From Paenibacillus sp. ACRRX (GTDB taxonomy: Bacteria; Bacillota; Bacilli; Paenibacillales; Paenibacillaceae), in NCBI RefSeq assembly GCF_022346885.1, contig NZ_JAKRNK010000002.1, positions 434,001-498,000 on the forward strand: a stretch of DNA of 64,000 nucleotides, written 5' to 3'. Both the position numbers and the translations under genes were made by a program. Below, piece by piece: positions 14,908 through 24,362 of this stretch. Below the pieces are notes generated by a model. That model did no database searches, was not told the origin of the DNA, and saw only the letters and a program-made list of their open reading frames with translations. The first letter of the stretch is position 1. Each line of letters starts with the position of its first letter.

Positions 14908-17070
14908 TCATGAAGATTTGCCAGATAAAGCTGATTTTTTTAATACGAGCCATACTTGTCCCGCAATAAACAAGGAAGAGCATACACCAAATATAAGTCC
15001 AAGTGTCATCGCAAGGGAAAATAACTGGATCGATTCACTTCCGAATACATATAAAATTAGCGAGGCCACCATTACTGTAAGTCCCGTATTCATCGACCGT
15101 ACAAAAGTCTGCTTGATGCTGTTATTAACAAGTGCCGACAAGTCGTTCACGTTTTTCAGTGTAGCAAATCTTAAATTTTCCCGTATGCGGTCAAAAATAA
15201 CAATCGTATCATTGATCGAGTACCCGATAATCGTTAGAATCGCAGCGATAAACGGCAGATTCACTTCCAACTGCAGTAGTGAGAATAGGGTAATTACCAT
15301 AAATGCGCTGTATAACAAAGCAAGTACAGAAGCAAGTGCAAAACGCCATTCAAATCTAACAGCTACGTAGATGATAATGCCAATACTGGCGAGTAAGACA
15401 GCATAAATGGCTTTTAAACCAAGCTCTTGCGCAATTCCCGGGTCGACCGTATGTTCTTCGCCAGATACTTGATCTCCATATGCCTTGCGGAAAGCCTGTA
15501 TAATCGATTCAGCCTCTCCTTTGTCACTATTAAGCACCTTGTCAAAGCGAATTGTAATACGATCCTGCTCTGTTCCACCGATTGTCATTGTGCCAGGTAC
15601 TAGTCCTGTCGATTGAACAATCTGATCCGCTTCGGGCTTTGTTATTGATTTCCCTATCGTAATGTCTATGGATGTGCCTGCCTTAAAGTCCACTCCGAAA
15701 TTAAAACCTAACGTCATAAGCGAAATAATTCCCGCCACTGTCATTGCAATAGACAGACTGAATGCCACCTTGCGGTATTTTACAAAGTCAAACTTCCCAT
15801 TAGTTTCTGTGATCTGGCGAGTAGTGTTTGCTTGTTCAGCAATAGACGTGATCTGTGATGGCTTTACTCCCAAGTATCCAGGCTTCGTAATCAAATTACT
15901 CTTGAGCAATAATTGCAGCAAGAATCGAGCAAAGATTACATTCGTGACGATGCTCAGCAAAATACTTAAAATAAGGGTTAGTGCAAAGCCTTGGATCGCA
16001 CCTGTCCCCATATAATAAAGTACAGCACCGGCTAAAATAGTCGTGATATTGGCATCCATAATCGTCCGGAAGGAATGTTTAGATCCTGCCTTTAACGCGG
16101 AGACCATGCTTTTTCCGCTTCGAATCTCCTCTTTGATCCGTTCATAGGTAATGATATTAGCGTCCACTGCCATCCCAATTCCTAGTACAAATGCGGCAAT
16201 CCCAGGCAAAGTGAGTGTTGACTGTATAGCATTCATAACTAGGAGAAGCGCCCAGGCATACGTAATTAACGAGATGCTGGCCACAATTCCGGGAACCCGG
16301 TACAAAATAATCATAAACAGCAAAATAAATATAGAGGCCAGCGTTCCTGCCTTTACCGTCTGTTCTAACGATTGCTGCCCTAATGTTGCGCCTACAGATT
16401 GCGTATATTTTTCGGTCAGCTTAAGCGGCAGTGCCCCCATATTAATAACCTCAGCCAACTCGCGTGCCTCAGCTTGAGTATAGCTGCCTGTAATCGACGC
16501 GTTGCCATCTGTCAACACGGATCTGACAACAGGTGCCGACAGCTCTTCCTCATCCAAATAAATGGAGAGCGGCTGGTGAAGCAGCTTCTCTGTGACTTGC
16601 TTCAGTTTATCCTTGTCGCGTACTTTGATCTGGATTAACGGTTGATGAAGATCATCAAAGCCTACCTGAGCAGCACCTTCCACAAAATCACTGCCATGCA
16701 GCTCGATCTTGCCGTCAGGACCTCTAAACGTCAAGTTAGCTGGCTTCTTCATCATTTCCCGGACAGTTTGTTCGTCGGCTACGCCGGCAATTCGCGCACG
16801 AATTCGGTTCGTGCCCTCAGGTGTCACTTCCGGCTCAGCAACTCCGTAAGCATCGGCACGCTTTTCTAAGCTCCGTGCCGTCTGACGAAGCGCTTCCTTC
16901 GTGATCGTTCCGCCTTCTTCTACTGGCTGTGCTTCATACAGAATCTCAAAGCCACCTTTGAGATCAAGTCCGAGCTTCGTGTTCTGGATGAGCTGTGGTG
17001 ATGTCACTGCAATGATTATAAAAGTGATCATAACCGTACATATAAATGCAGCAAGTCTTTTCATTTTCAT
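14908..17070 (-). CDS. secDF: Fused protein-export membrane protein SecDF
   Basis: 720 residues, carrying both halves of the proton-driven accessory complex of the Sec translocon. The SecD half starts at about residue 10 with LGLDLKGGFEILYE, has the P1 periplasmic domain and then VLGIGMAVDANIITYERIKEEI, the helix 4 signature. The SecF half begins after residue 430 with LGFNFGVDFKAGTSIDI and has the matching IGYSINDTIVIFDRIREN. SecDF pulls secreted proteins outward after SecA-driven insertion. The open frame extends further upstream, but AAGGGAG supports the ATG at 17070. It is followed by a dedA-like gene. Confidence 0.93.
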   Translation of the reverse strand: MKMKRLAAFICTVMITFIIIAVTSPQLIQNTKLGLDLKGGFEILYEAQPVEEGGTITKEALRQTARSLEKRADAYGVAEPEVTPEGTNRIRARIAGVADEQTVREMMKKPANLTFRGPDGKIELHGSDFVEGAAQVGFDDLHQPLIQIKVRDKDKLKQVTEKLLHQPLSIYLDEEELSAPVVRSVLTDGNASITGSYTQAEARELAEVINMGALPLKLTEKYTQSVGATLGQQSLEQTVKAGTLASIFILLFMIILYRVPGIVASISLITYAWALLLVMNAIQSTLTLPGIAAFVLGIGMAVDANIITYERIKEEIRSGKSMVSALKAGSKHSFRTIMDANITTILAGAVLYYMGTGAIQGFALTLILSILLSIVTNVIFARFLLQLLLKSNLITKPGYLGVKPSQITSIAEQANTTRQITETNGKFDFVKYRKVAFSLSIAMTVAGIISLMTLGFNFGVDFKAGTSIDITIGKSITKPEADQIVQSTGLVPGTMTIGGTEQDRITIRFDKVLNSDKGEAESIIQAFRKAYGDQVSGEEHTVDPGIAQELGLKAIYAVLLASIGIIIYVAVRFEWRFALASVLALLYSAFMVITLFSLLQLEVNLPFIAAILTIIGYSINDTIVIFDRIRENLRFATLKNVNDLSALVNNSIKQTFVRSMNTGLTVMVASLILYVFGSESIQLFSLAMTLGLIFGVCSSLFIAGQVWLVLKKSALSGKSS

Positions 17071-17146
17071 AACGTTAACGCTCCCTTTATCGGCAATGTA
17101 GGCTGAAAAAGAGCAGCACAAAATAAACAGGCTGCCCTGTTTGCTG

Positions 17147-17506
17147 TTAAAGAGAGCAGATAATGGCTGTCGTTGTCCGTTTGATGGGCATTAGAAATAA
17201 ACGTCTTATAGCGGTAGCAATATACGTGGAATGATAAGGGAAGCATATTCGTCTAATGGAGCTGATAAACAAACGATACATCACTACAATTAATATCAAA
17301 TGCAGCAGTGTATATTTAACAGATAGAGCCGACTTGCGTACAAGCATCGCATCTGCCGATTCCAAGTTACTTCCAAATTCTATTGTTTGGTGGATAGTAG
17401 GTTCACTCTGTGCTGCAAGCAGTGGAAGGCATAACGAACCCAGCAGCACGAGCACCATCATTATAACTGTGAAGAAATGATATCGACTATGAGTCTGCTT
17501 CGTCAA
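17147..17506 (-). CDS. Hypothetical small membrane protein upstream of secDF
   Basis: A 119-residue basic protein with a signal-like hydrophobic segment (about 10-32, VIMMVLVLLGSLCLPLLAA), a short outside loop, and a second membrane segment (YTLLHLILIVVMYRLF), then a basic cytoplasmic tail. A TTG at 17506 is preceded by a GGGGGGTG site; a distal ATG (17527) without a site is the alternative. I recognise no family. Same strand and 76 bases ahead of secDF, so it could be co-transcribed. The gene call rests on membrane topology and ribosome site. Confidence 0.5.
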   Translation of the reverse strand: MTKQTHSRYHFFTVIMMVLVLLGSLCLPLLAAQSEPTIHQTIEFGSNLESADAMLVRKSALSVKYTLLHLILIVVMYRLFISSIRRICFPYHSTYIATAIRRLFLMPIKRTTTAIICSL

Positions 17507-17686
17507 CTTGCCACACCCCCCTACCATGATTTAAAGCATAATCTTATCATACGGAGCAAGAAGCAGACAAGCGATGAAAAAGGCAAGACTTTTTAATACT
17601 TCTAACAGCACCTGATACAGGCAGCATTACGAATGGAGCGACTGTATCAAGCCCAGAATCCCACAACGTGTGCACAATATATAACA

Positions 17687-17716
17687 CGATTGAGCAAAAG
17701 AAATCTTTGCCCAATC
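17687..17716. terminator. Hairpin downstream of the amidohydrolase gene
   Basis: CGATTGAGCAA and TTGCCCAATCG arms (17687-17697, 17706-17716) pair with one mismatch. T-runs are weak on both sides. The rest of 17528-17767 shows nothing clear. Confidence 0.4.
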
Positions 17717-17767
17717 GGTTGTATTACGCTACTATTCCTCTAGCTTAAGCATCAAAAATGTACAGCT

Positions 17768-19000
17768 TTACTCCTCGCACATGCTTCCATACACTAGTGC
17801 ACCTTTGTGAATAACCGCTTTTCTCACTGCTCGTCTGGCTACAGCTTCGGCTGTGCAGCTTGCTTCTACTAGCACAAGGCTGGCTTCATCGCCAATAGAT
17901 GGCCACACTTGGTTTCCCTGTTCGTCTAAAGGTGAAATTCCATTGGTAATATATTTAATCGACTGGGATAATGCGAACTCAGAGCTATACCCGTACAATT
18001 CAGCCAAACGTCCTACCTTCTCCAGATTGTCTCCATTGCCGAATGGAGACCAATGATCCGTCACGCTGTCAGTCCCAAGCATGACAGGTACTCCATGATG
18101 GGACATAAGTGGGATGGGCATATTCATCCTGCCTATCGGCACCGTTGAAGTTACAGCTATGCCAAGCTCTCCAAACCGTTTGGCAAGCGCAGTAACTTCT
18201 TCCAATGCATTAGTAGCAAATGCAAACGCATGGCTCACGGTAACTTTGTCCTGCCATCCTGCTTCCTCCGTCAGGTCGGCCAACCTGACAAGCGTTTCTA
18301 ATCCCACGGCACCCTGATCATGAATATGCACATCAATGCCTGCTCCCGTCTCAACAGCAATATCCATGACCGTTTGCAAGGAGCGCTCGATATCACGATC
18401 TACAGTCGCCGGATCAACAGCCCCTACAAACTGGGCACCATTTTGCACGGCTGCTCTGACAAGTGCTGCGGAGTCGGAGTGAAGCAGACCATGCTGCGGA
18501 AAAGCGACAAGCGCAGACGTAACTCGGCCTTTGTAATCATCGAGTGCCGAAAGTGTCGACTCCAGCATCCTCAAGCCGCTCACTGGATCGATATTCACAT
18601 GTCCTCTCACATGAGTCGACCCATGAGATAACAGAAGATCAAGGAGATGGCCCGTACGCTGACGGGCTACAGGAATTAACTCCGGGAGTAGTTTACGTTC
18701 CTGCTCTATACGCTCAAATATGCTCGCTGCCGGGCGAACAGCTCGCCAACTTCCACCATAAAATGTCTTGTCCAAGTGAATGTGCGCGTCATGGAAGGAA
18801 GGAATCAGAAGCTTTCCATTTGCATCATACGTTGTCAACTGCTCGTCAACGATTATACTAGATCTCGGAACAATTTCCTGGATGAGTCCATCGGCTATCC
18901 GAATGTGTAACAATCCCGTACAGGTTCCTACCACTTGCTCGTCTTCATATAAGTATCCTGTGTCCAGACTGACATTTTTAATCCAATATGACGTTTTCAT
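17768..19000 (-). CDS. Amidohydrolase (cytosine-deaminase-like)
   Basis: A 410-residue metal-dependent hydrolase. Ligand motifs are in order: the entry HDAHIHLDKTF near residue 70, HVRGHVNIDP near 130, GIDVHIHDQG near 218, VSHAFAF near 250 and MLGTDSVTDHW near 305. The HIHLDK motif is typical of the cytosine-deaminase branch, which deaminates or hydrolyses cyclic amides in the cytoplasm. The true substrate is not visible. It is divergent from a LysR-type gene with about 200 bp between starts, so that regulator probably controls it. The ATG has a strong GGAGG site. Confidence 0.85.
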   Translation of the reverse strand: MKTSYWIKNVSLDTGYLYEDEQVVGTCTGLLHIRIADGLIQEIVPRSSIIVDEQLTTYDANGKLLIPSFHDAHIHLDKTFYGGSWRAVRPAASIFERIEQERKLLPELIPVARQRTGHLLDLLLSHGSTHVRGHVNIDPVSGLRMLESTLSALDDYKGRVTSALVAFPQHGLLHSDSAALVRAAVQNGAQFVGAVDPATVDRDIERSLQTVMDIAVETGAGIDVHIHDQGAVGLETLVRLADLTEEAGWQDKVTVSHAFAFATNALEEVTALAKRFGELGIAVTSTVPIGRMNMPIPLMSHHGVPVMLGTDSVTDHWSPFGNGDNLEKVGRLAELYGYSSEFALSQSIKYITNGISPLDEQGNQVWPSIGDEASLVLVEASCTAEAVARRAVRKAVIHKGALVYGSMCEE

Positions 19001-19132
19001 CTTAATACCTCCAATATCCAGCTAAGTCCATCGTCTTGATAATACGAGGTTGTCCCTGCCTATTATTATATAGATGCGCTTCAGCAATCACTCCATGCCT
19101 CATGCACGCTGCACACTTATGGTACCATTGGA

Positions 19133-19188
19133 TTTCATATATGAAAAATATATAATAGATTGGGTTATCATATCTTTAACATATGAAA
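19133..19188. promoter_or_regulatory. Candidate LysR binding region between divergent genes
   Basis: The perfect palindrome TTTCATATATGAAA (19133-19146) is followed by a second CATATGAAA half (19180-19188), about 40 bases apart. This matches the layout of LysR sites, a recognition site plus an activation site near the promoter. Inference from position and symmetry. Confidence 0.45.
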
Positions 19189-19204
19189 AGGTGGTGCAAT
19201 CAGC

Positions 19205-20098
19205 ATGGATATTAGACAGCTTCGTTACTTTATAGCCATCGCCGAAGAACAAAATATTACTTCTGCAGCCAGACGGCTGCATATCGCGCAGCCTCCTCTA
19301 AGCCAGCAGCTCAAACTTATGGAACATCAATTAGGAGTGGAATTGATTGCACGAAGAGGTAGAACACTAGAACTCACAGAAGCCGGTCGTACCTTGTATA
19401 AACATGCTTTGCGAATTACTGCTTTAATGGAGGAATCACAACTTGAGGTTCAAGAGACAGGTGCGGGGCAACGTGGCAAGTTATCCATTGGAGTCAACAC
19501 CTTACCTTATCCCGACCTGCCTAACCTGCTCGTTCAATTTCGCTCGTCTTTCCCAATGATAGACTATAAGATTAAACAGAATGAATCTGCCCATCTATGT
19601 CAGCTTTTACGGGACCGCCAGATCGATTTAGCGATTATTAAATTGCCTTTGGAGCTGCAGGATTTCTCCGTAATTAACTTAATAACGGAACCGCTTCGTT
19701 ATATAGCGTCACCTACCTATCGGTATCCCCGCAAGCAAGTCACTTTCGCTGAGATGGAACAAACGGCTCTTCTTGTCCCCAGTACAGAAGGTTTAGGTCT
19801 GCATCACATTATTGTGGAGCAATTTGCCAAAAGAAGTTTAAATCCCTGCTTTATATGCGAGTGCTCGGATATTTACACCATGTTGGAGCTGGTCAGGTCT
19901 GGATTTGGTGCAGCTATTGTCCCTGAATCACTACTGCAAGTTCATCGTGCAACAGAATTAAACGTTTATACCATCGAAGATCTGCATGCCACTTCTTCCA
20001 CAGCTCTGATTTGGATGCGTGATCATTATTTATCCAAGCCTGCCCAGCATTTTATAAATATGGTTAAGCAGAATCTTAGTGAGAAAGAAGCCCATTAA
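19205..20098 (+). CDS. LysR-family transcriptional regulator
   Basis: 297 residues, normal for the family. The N-terminal helix-turn-helix is complete: MDIRQLRYFIAIAEEQNITSA with AARRLHIAQPPLSQQLKLME. The C-terminal co-inducer domain follows (GKLSIGVNTLPYP, then LVPSTEGLGLHHI). These proteins usually activate a divergent gene in response to a pathway metabolite, and the amidohydrolase just upstream on the other strand fits that pattern. AGGTGG precedes the ATG. The ligand is unknown. Confidence 0.92.
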   Translation: MDIRQLRYFIAIAEEQNITSAARRLHIAQPPLSQQLKLMEHQLGVELIARRGRTLELTEAGRTLYKHALRITALMEESQLEVQETGAGQRGKLSIGVNTLPYPDLPNLLVQFRSSFPMIDYKIKQNESAHLCQLLRDRQIDLAIIKLPLELQDFSVINLITEPLRYIASPTYRYPRKQVTFAEMEQTALLVPSTEGLGLHHIIVEQFAKRSLNPCFICECSDIYTMLELVRSGFGAAIVPESLLQVHRATELNVYTIEDLHATSSTALIWMRDHYLSKPAQHFINMVKQNLSEKEAH

Positions 20099-20154
20099 AT
20101 CAGGATAATCGCTAAGCAAGCAGGCCAAGTAAGGTAAATGCACAGTTAATCCGA

Positions 20155-20859
20155 TTATCGATAATGACGACTGTTTAGCCTGAGAAGCACCAGAACTAGC
20201 GCCCCTATGTAAACTGGCGTCATCAGAAGTACACAGTATAAGTCCCAGTTTGATCGTTTGCCTGCATTCATTAGCACGTCCATTACATGGTAAGCAGGCG
20301 GAATGAACCAGCTAAGCGGCAGCAGCCAATCTGGAAAGTTGTGCAAAAAAGCTCCTTGACATAAAGATAGGATTAAAGTTAGCACTAATCCTCCGAGAAC
20401 CACGCTCCGCTTGCCCACTCCTTTGGATTGAAAACATGCTGTAATACACGCGGCTAGAATGGCTAACTCTAAATGGCCGATCAATCCCAATAGCATATCT
20501 TTCCATGTGACTGGTCGATCAAATACTTGCATGAGCACCGGTAAAAGGACAACAAACAAGCAACTGATGCCTATTAATACGCTTGCTGCAATTAATTTAC
20601 TTAAGAAATATAAATTCGGGTTCTTTATGTGGACAATTGATATCATCTCTTGATAAGGATGCTCCGTGTGGCCGAACCCATAACAGAACCATGCCGAAAT
20701 AAAAAACAGCATCACGGCACTAGCTGCATAACTATCTAATACTGGATTAGGTTGCATGGAGTACAGCATCATCAGACACAATCCTAACACCGCCAAAGGC
20801 GGAAAATAACGATTAGAGCGCACATATTGCCGTAGTAAATATGTAATCATCGTGCTCAT
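20155..20859 (-). CDS. ABC transporter permease
   Basis: A 234-residue protein with six hydrophobic segments (about residues 20-35, 45-65, 88-112, 125-145, 155-175, 210-230). It resembles ABC-2-type permeases only in topology. Its ATG overlaps the TGA of the ATPase gene in an ATGA junction, with GAGGAGG ten bases upstream, so the pair is translationally coupled. A TTG three codons upstream is too close to the ribosome site. With the ATPase it would form a small exporter. The substrate cannot be inferred. Confidence 0.8.
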   Translation of the reverse strand: MSTMITYLLRQYVRSNRYFPPLAVLGLCLMMLYSMQPNPVLDSYAASAVMLFFISAWFCYGFGHTEHPYQEMISIVHIKNPNLYFLSKLIAASVLIGISCLFVVLLPVLMQVFDRPVTWKDMLLGLIGHLELAILAACITACFQSKGVGKRSVVLGGLVLTLILSLCQGAFLHNFPDWLLPLSWFIPPAYHVMDVLMNAGKRSNWDLYCVLLMTPVYIGALVLVLLRLNSRHYR

Positions 20860-21740
20860 GCTGAACAATCCTCCTCATCAGACACGGTACAGATCGTAGC
20901 ATCTATTTTAAGCAGCAGACGCAGCATGTCATCACAATGATCGGCGGCAACTACCAGCGTATGCCGCTCTTCTTCAGTTATCCAGCCCATAAATCCGATC
21001 TGCTGCTGAATCACCGTCATTTGATCGTTGTGCCGCAAGTAGCATTTAATGCGCTTGTTATGTTGAGACGTGTTGTGACACTCACTATACTCCATGCCTA
21101 TGACCAAGGACTCTAAATGGTCTGCCTTGGAGTAGGACTTTAATAGCTTGCCGCCGCTCAATTCCACCACTTGATCTGCATCTTTCGTTAATATGGATTC
21201 GTGGCACGCCGCAACAATCGTGGCCCCCCGCTCCCTATATGCCAACAATTGTCGTCTCAGCTCCTGTTGAGCCTCCTGATCGAGACCAGACATCGGCTCG
21301 TCGAGCAGCAGAAAGTCGGGTTGATGAAGCATTGCTTGCATCAGATTGACTTTCTGCAGCATGCCTTTTGAGAAGGTGCCCATGCGCTTATACTGCGAGT
21401 GGCTTATGCCCCACTGCCGGTGCAATTCTTCTATTCGTTGACTTAGTATTGTCTTGCTTATCCGGTGAACACGCCCCATAGCGGTGAGGTATTCGCTCGG
21501 CGTAAGCTGCAACAGCGGCATTCGTTCAGGTGCATAACCTATAGCATCCACGCGCGGGTCTATGCTGATCTTGCCTTTATCAGGCGCGGCCAGCCCAGCT
21601 AGCACTCTCAACAAGGTACTTTTTCCAGAGCCGTTTTCACCAACTAGTACAAGCAGTTGACTTGACTCCACAACCAGGGATAAGTCGTCAAGTACCCTTC
21701 TGTTTTTATATCGATATGTAAGTTGACTTACTTGAAGCAT
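20856..21740 (-). CDS. ABC transporter ATP-binding protein
   Basis: 294 residues. The ATPase core runs about 1-215 with Walker A GENGSGKSTLL near 35, a Q-loop region, a signature shifted to FSKGMLQKV near 128, Walker B FLLLDEPMSGLDQEA near 150 and the switch His in VAACHES. The C-terminal 80 residues are an extra domain with His and Cys pairs, as in CcmA-type exporters. It energises the membrane protein encoded next. The signature motif differs from LSGGQ but this is common in ABC-2 export systems. Confidence 0.9.
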   Translation of the reverse strand: MLQVSQLTYRYKNRRVLDDLSLVVESSQLLVLVGENGSGKSTLLRVLAGLAAPDKGKISIDPRVDAIGYAPERMPLLQLTPSEYLTAMGRVHRISKTILSQRIEELHRQWGISHSQYKRMGTFSKGMLQKVNLMQAMLHQPDFLLLDEPMSGLDQEAQQELRRQLLAYRERGATIVAACHESILTKDADQVVELSGGKLLKSYSKADHLESLVIGMEYSECHNTSQHNKRIKCYLRHNDQMTVIQQQIGFMGWITEEERHTLVVAADHCDDMLRLLLKIDATICTVSDEEDCSA

Positions 21741-21917
21741 ACAGTTGATACCTCCACAAAAATAACGAGCCTAGCAAGAGACTATTTCTGACATTTCTGA
21801 TCCTTCTCTCATTTATTTATTATACGACTAAACAGCAGCATTTCCCAATAGATAGAGAATATAGGATACAATACGCCAGTTTCATAAGATGCTGCTTGTT
21901 TTTCTGAAAAAGGGATA

Positions 21918-21950
21918 ACAAAAAGAGCCGTGGACAATTCCCCACGACTC
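21918..21950 (-). terminator. Terminator of the secreted/membrane protein gene
   Basis: GAGCCGTGG (21925-21933) and CCACGACTC (21942-21950) form a stem with one G-U pair; the minus-strand exit is TTTTTG. Confidence 0.8.
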
Positions 21951-21969
21951 CTCTACTGCATACAAAATG

Positions 21970-22605
21970 TTACATCTTCTTGCTGCCAGTTAAGCGACTC
22001 TGAATAATAATCCAACCTAATGTTGTCAGAATAACACTAACGAGCACAAATAACAGCAATGGACTAAAGGTAGAATCAAGCTGACGACTAGGCTTAGGCA
22101 GCTTGGCCTCTATACCATGTACAGCCAAATATTGCGTAAAATACAATTGTGCATGGGGATCATCCTGCTGCTGCACTTTTGTGTCCTTTATGCGCACCAT
22201 GCCATTAGTTCCGCCGACAGGTGTCATGAGATTAGTATCTAAGTCCCGCTCCAGAAACAATAGATACTCCCCGCCTGCATTCTGATGATCAAGAGCTCCC
22301 TGTTGATCATCTCGGTCAATTCCTGCGATTATCATTCTGGGGCAATACCCCTTTATAACGTGAGAGACCGTAAAATTATATCCTTCCCACATCGATGATT
22401 GATCTGCGGTGGGGTCGTTAAACGTATATATGCCTGTAACTACAAGTTGAGCCCGCTGAACGACCATTTCTGGCTCCATCCGAATCCAGCTGGTGGCGTG
22501 CACCTGATCGTGAACGTAGACATTAAGCAGCAGAACTATTCCTATTACACGAGCCCACAAAATCCTGCTTCGAATAAACACATGGATCCTCCTCGGCAGC
22601 AGCAT
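21970..22605 (-). CDS. Hypothetical membrane-anchored extracytoplasmic protein
   Basis: 211 residues from the ATG at 22605, which gives a normal signal peptide (basic RRIHVFIRSR, hydrophobic IGIVLLLNVYV, cleavage near HA-TS). The outside domain (about 35-175) includes VVTGIYTFND and GEYLLFLERD segments, and a C-terminal membrane helix (SPLLLFVLVSVILTTLGWIII) followed by a basic tail anchors it. The shape looks like a sortase-free, type-I anchored wall-side protein. No family recognised. The longer reading from TTG at 22653 lacks a ribosome site. Confidence 0.65.
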   Translation of the reverse strand: MLLPRRIHVFIRSRILWARVIGIVLLLNVYVHDQVHATSWIRMEPEMVVQRAQLVVTGIYTFNDPTADQSSMWEGYNFTVSHVIKGYCPRMIIAGIDRDDQQGALDHQNAGGEYLLFLERDLDTNLMTPVGGTNGMVRIKDTKVQQQDDPHAQLYFTQYLAVHGIEAKLPKPSRQLDSTFSPLLLFVLVSVILTTLGWIIIQSRLTGSKKM

Positions 22606-22714
22606 ACATTCATCTCTTACAAGCTTCTGTAAAATAGACGTAAGCTTGACCAATAAGGTTACATGTTATTTACATTTCATTATATGAACAATAACGCCAA
22701 GCAAGTTCACCATC

Positions 22715-23416
22715 TTAAATCGAACAAGCACCATCTGAGCATGAATCTCCTGTGCTTGACCCCGCTACCCCTTCTTGTGTTGCGGCTTCGTTCCAGGCTT
22801 TAAGCAGTTGTTCTGCAAATGCTTCCGTTGGTTGCGCACCAGAAATACCATACTTCTCGTTCAAGACAAAAAACGGCACCGCACGAATGCCAAGTCGTCC
22901 CGCTAATTGCTCATCAAAACGCGCATCCTGAGCATATTGCTCGCTCGCCAGCATCTCTAGAACTGCCTCTCGATCGAGGCCAACACCAACAGCTAAATCA
23001 GACAACACGTCATGATTGCCAATGTGCTTGGAGTCCGTAAATACGGCACGGAACAAAGCTTCGTTCATCTCTCGCATCTTGCCGTTCTGAGCGGCAAAGT
23101 GAGTCAATCGATGAGCATCAAACGAATTGCTCAGCACCATCGTATCAAAATGGTAAGTCAATCCGACACTCTTCGCTTGCTCCGTAATGTTATCATTCAT
23201 TGATTTTGCTTGCTGTACACTCATATTGTACTTTTTCGACAGCATCGTATGGACATCATAATCAACATCACGGGCAGCTTCAGGATCAAGCTCAAAGCTG
23301 CGGTAGATCACTTCTACTTTATCCTTATGCGGGAATTGATCCAGCGCCTCCTCAAAACGGCGTTTACCAATATAACAAAATGGACACATATAGTCAGACC
23401 AAATTTCAACTTTCAT
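22715..23416 (-). CDS. DsbA-family thiol oxidoreductase (FrnE-like)
   Basis: 233 residues, thioredoxin fold with a helical insert. The active-site motif is CPFC in WSDYMCPFCYIGKRRFE near residue 10, and the cis-proline loop is AVPFFVLNEKYGISGAQ near 195. Like FrnE, it ends in a short Cys-containing tail (SCSDGACSI). No signal peptide, so it works in the cytoplasm, probably on disulfides or polyketide-like substrates. GAGGAGG supports the ATG. A symmetric operator sits between the -35 and -10 of its promoter, which suggests redox-sensing repression. Confidence 0.88.
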   Translation of the reverse strand: MKVEIWSDYMCPFCYIGKRRFEEALDQFPHKDKVEVIYRSFELDPEAARDVDYDVHTMLSKKYNMSVQQAKSMNDNITEQAKSVGLTYHFDTMVLSNSFDAHRLTHFAAQNGKMREMNEALFRAVFTDSKHIGNHDVLSDLAVGVGLDREAVLEMLASEQYAQDARFDEQLAGRLGIRAVPFFVLNEKYGISGAQPTEAFAEQLLKAWNEAATQEGVAGSSTGDSCSDGACSI

Positions 23417-23463
23417 AATAGACCTCCTCATTTGATTGTCATCATATTTAATTAAGTACACCC

Positions 23464-23492
23464 ATTGTAACTCTTATAGTTACAACAATCAA
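23464..23492 (-). promoter_or_regulatory. Promoter with internal operator for the DsbA-like gene
   Basis: On the minus strand TTGATT (23492-23487) and TACAAT (23469-23464) are 17 bases apart. The perfect inverted repeat TTGTAACT-N5-AGTTACAA (23465-23485) fills the spacer and -10, so a bound repressor (a MarR/HxlR-type protein would fit) would block RNA polymerase. Confidence 0.55.
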
Positions 23493-23618
23493 GTAACTTA
23501 CTTTTATTTTGTTAAAATGTCGTTTCCCCTACTCAAATTATATATGCATCTTGTTCCTTTTATTGTAAAATAAATAATAAAAGTACATCACTTGGAAAGG
23601 GGTGACGAGGCTTCCGAT

Positions 23619-24362
23619 ATGAATCGTTATTTTGATGTCAATCATACCCAGCTCTTTACGTTTTATTCACCTGCACACTTAAGTGCATTATCTGTATTTG
23701 TGTTATGCCTGATTTTGTTATATGTCAATCGTCAGCGCCTTCACAAAAGCCACTATCGTAAATACGGACGATTTATCTTGGCTGCTGTTCTAGTACTATG
23801 TGAGGTGACACTTAATATATGGTACATCACACAAGGCGTTTTCCGTCTTCAGGACACACTCCCGTTGGAATTATGCAGCATTTCATTATATCTATGTGTT
23901 TTTATGCTGCTGTTTAATAATCGGTTTCTATTTCAGATTGTCTATTTCACTGGAATTGGTGGGGCACTTCAAGCCATACTTACGCCCGCTCTCACCTTTG
24001 ATTTCCCTCATTATCGCTTTCTTGAGTTTTTTATTGCCCACTTTGCAATCATGTTGGCTGTGCTCTATATGGTATGGGTGGAACAATACAGGCCGACGTT
24101 TAAATCCGTAGGGCTAGCGATGGCATTCTTAAATGTATTGCTGGTAGTAGTCGGCTCCATTAACTATGCCGTAGGTGGGAACTATATGTTCCTGATGAAG
24201 AAACCGGACACAGCCTCTATGCTTGATCTGTTAGGTCCATATCCATGGTATTTACTATCTTTAGAAGCTGTGGCGTTTGTATTGTTTATATTGCTTTACT
24301 TGCCATTTATTTTTGTTGCACGGGCTCAGCTGTCACGCAATAAGCTCCCATTGTCCGAGTAA
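23619..24362 (+). CDS. TIGR02206 / YwaF-like integral membrane protein
   Basis: 247 residues with about seven transmembrane segments (such as ALSVFVLCLILLYV and YLSLEAVAFVLFILLYLPF-like). The conserved centre is PLELCSISLYL, then TGIGGALQAILTP and the family's FFIAHFAIMLAV. YwaF-type proteins are widespread in Bacillales; function unknown. A TTG at 23592 is in frame, but GAGG eight bases before the ATG at 23619 fits better. It faces away from the DsbA-like gene. Confidence 0.82.
   Translation: MNRYFDVNHTQLFTFYSPAHLSALSVFVLCLILLYVNRQRLHKSHYRKYGRFILAAVLVLCEVTLNIWYITQGVFRLQDTLPLELCSISLYLCVFMLLFNNRFLFQIVYFTGIGGALQAILTPALTFDFPHYRFLEFFIAHFAIMLAVLYMVWVEQYRPTFKSVGLAMAFLNVLLVVVGSINYAVGGNYMFLMKKPDTASMLDLLGPYPWYLLSLEAVAFVLFILLYLPFIFVARAQLSRNKLPLSE

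Noticed and set aside
14858-15370. 170-codon open frame on the plus strand
   Set aside because: It lies antisense to secDF and dedA, whose motifs are unambiguous, and has no ribosome site or recognisable motif.
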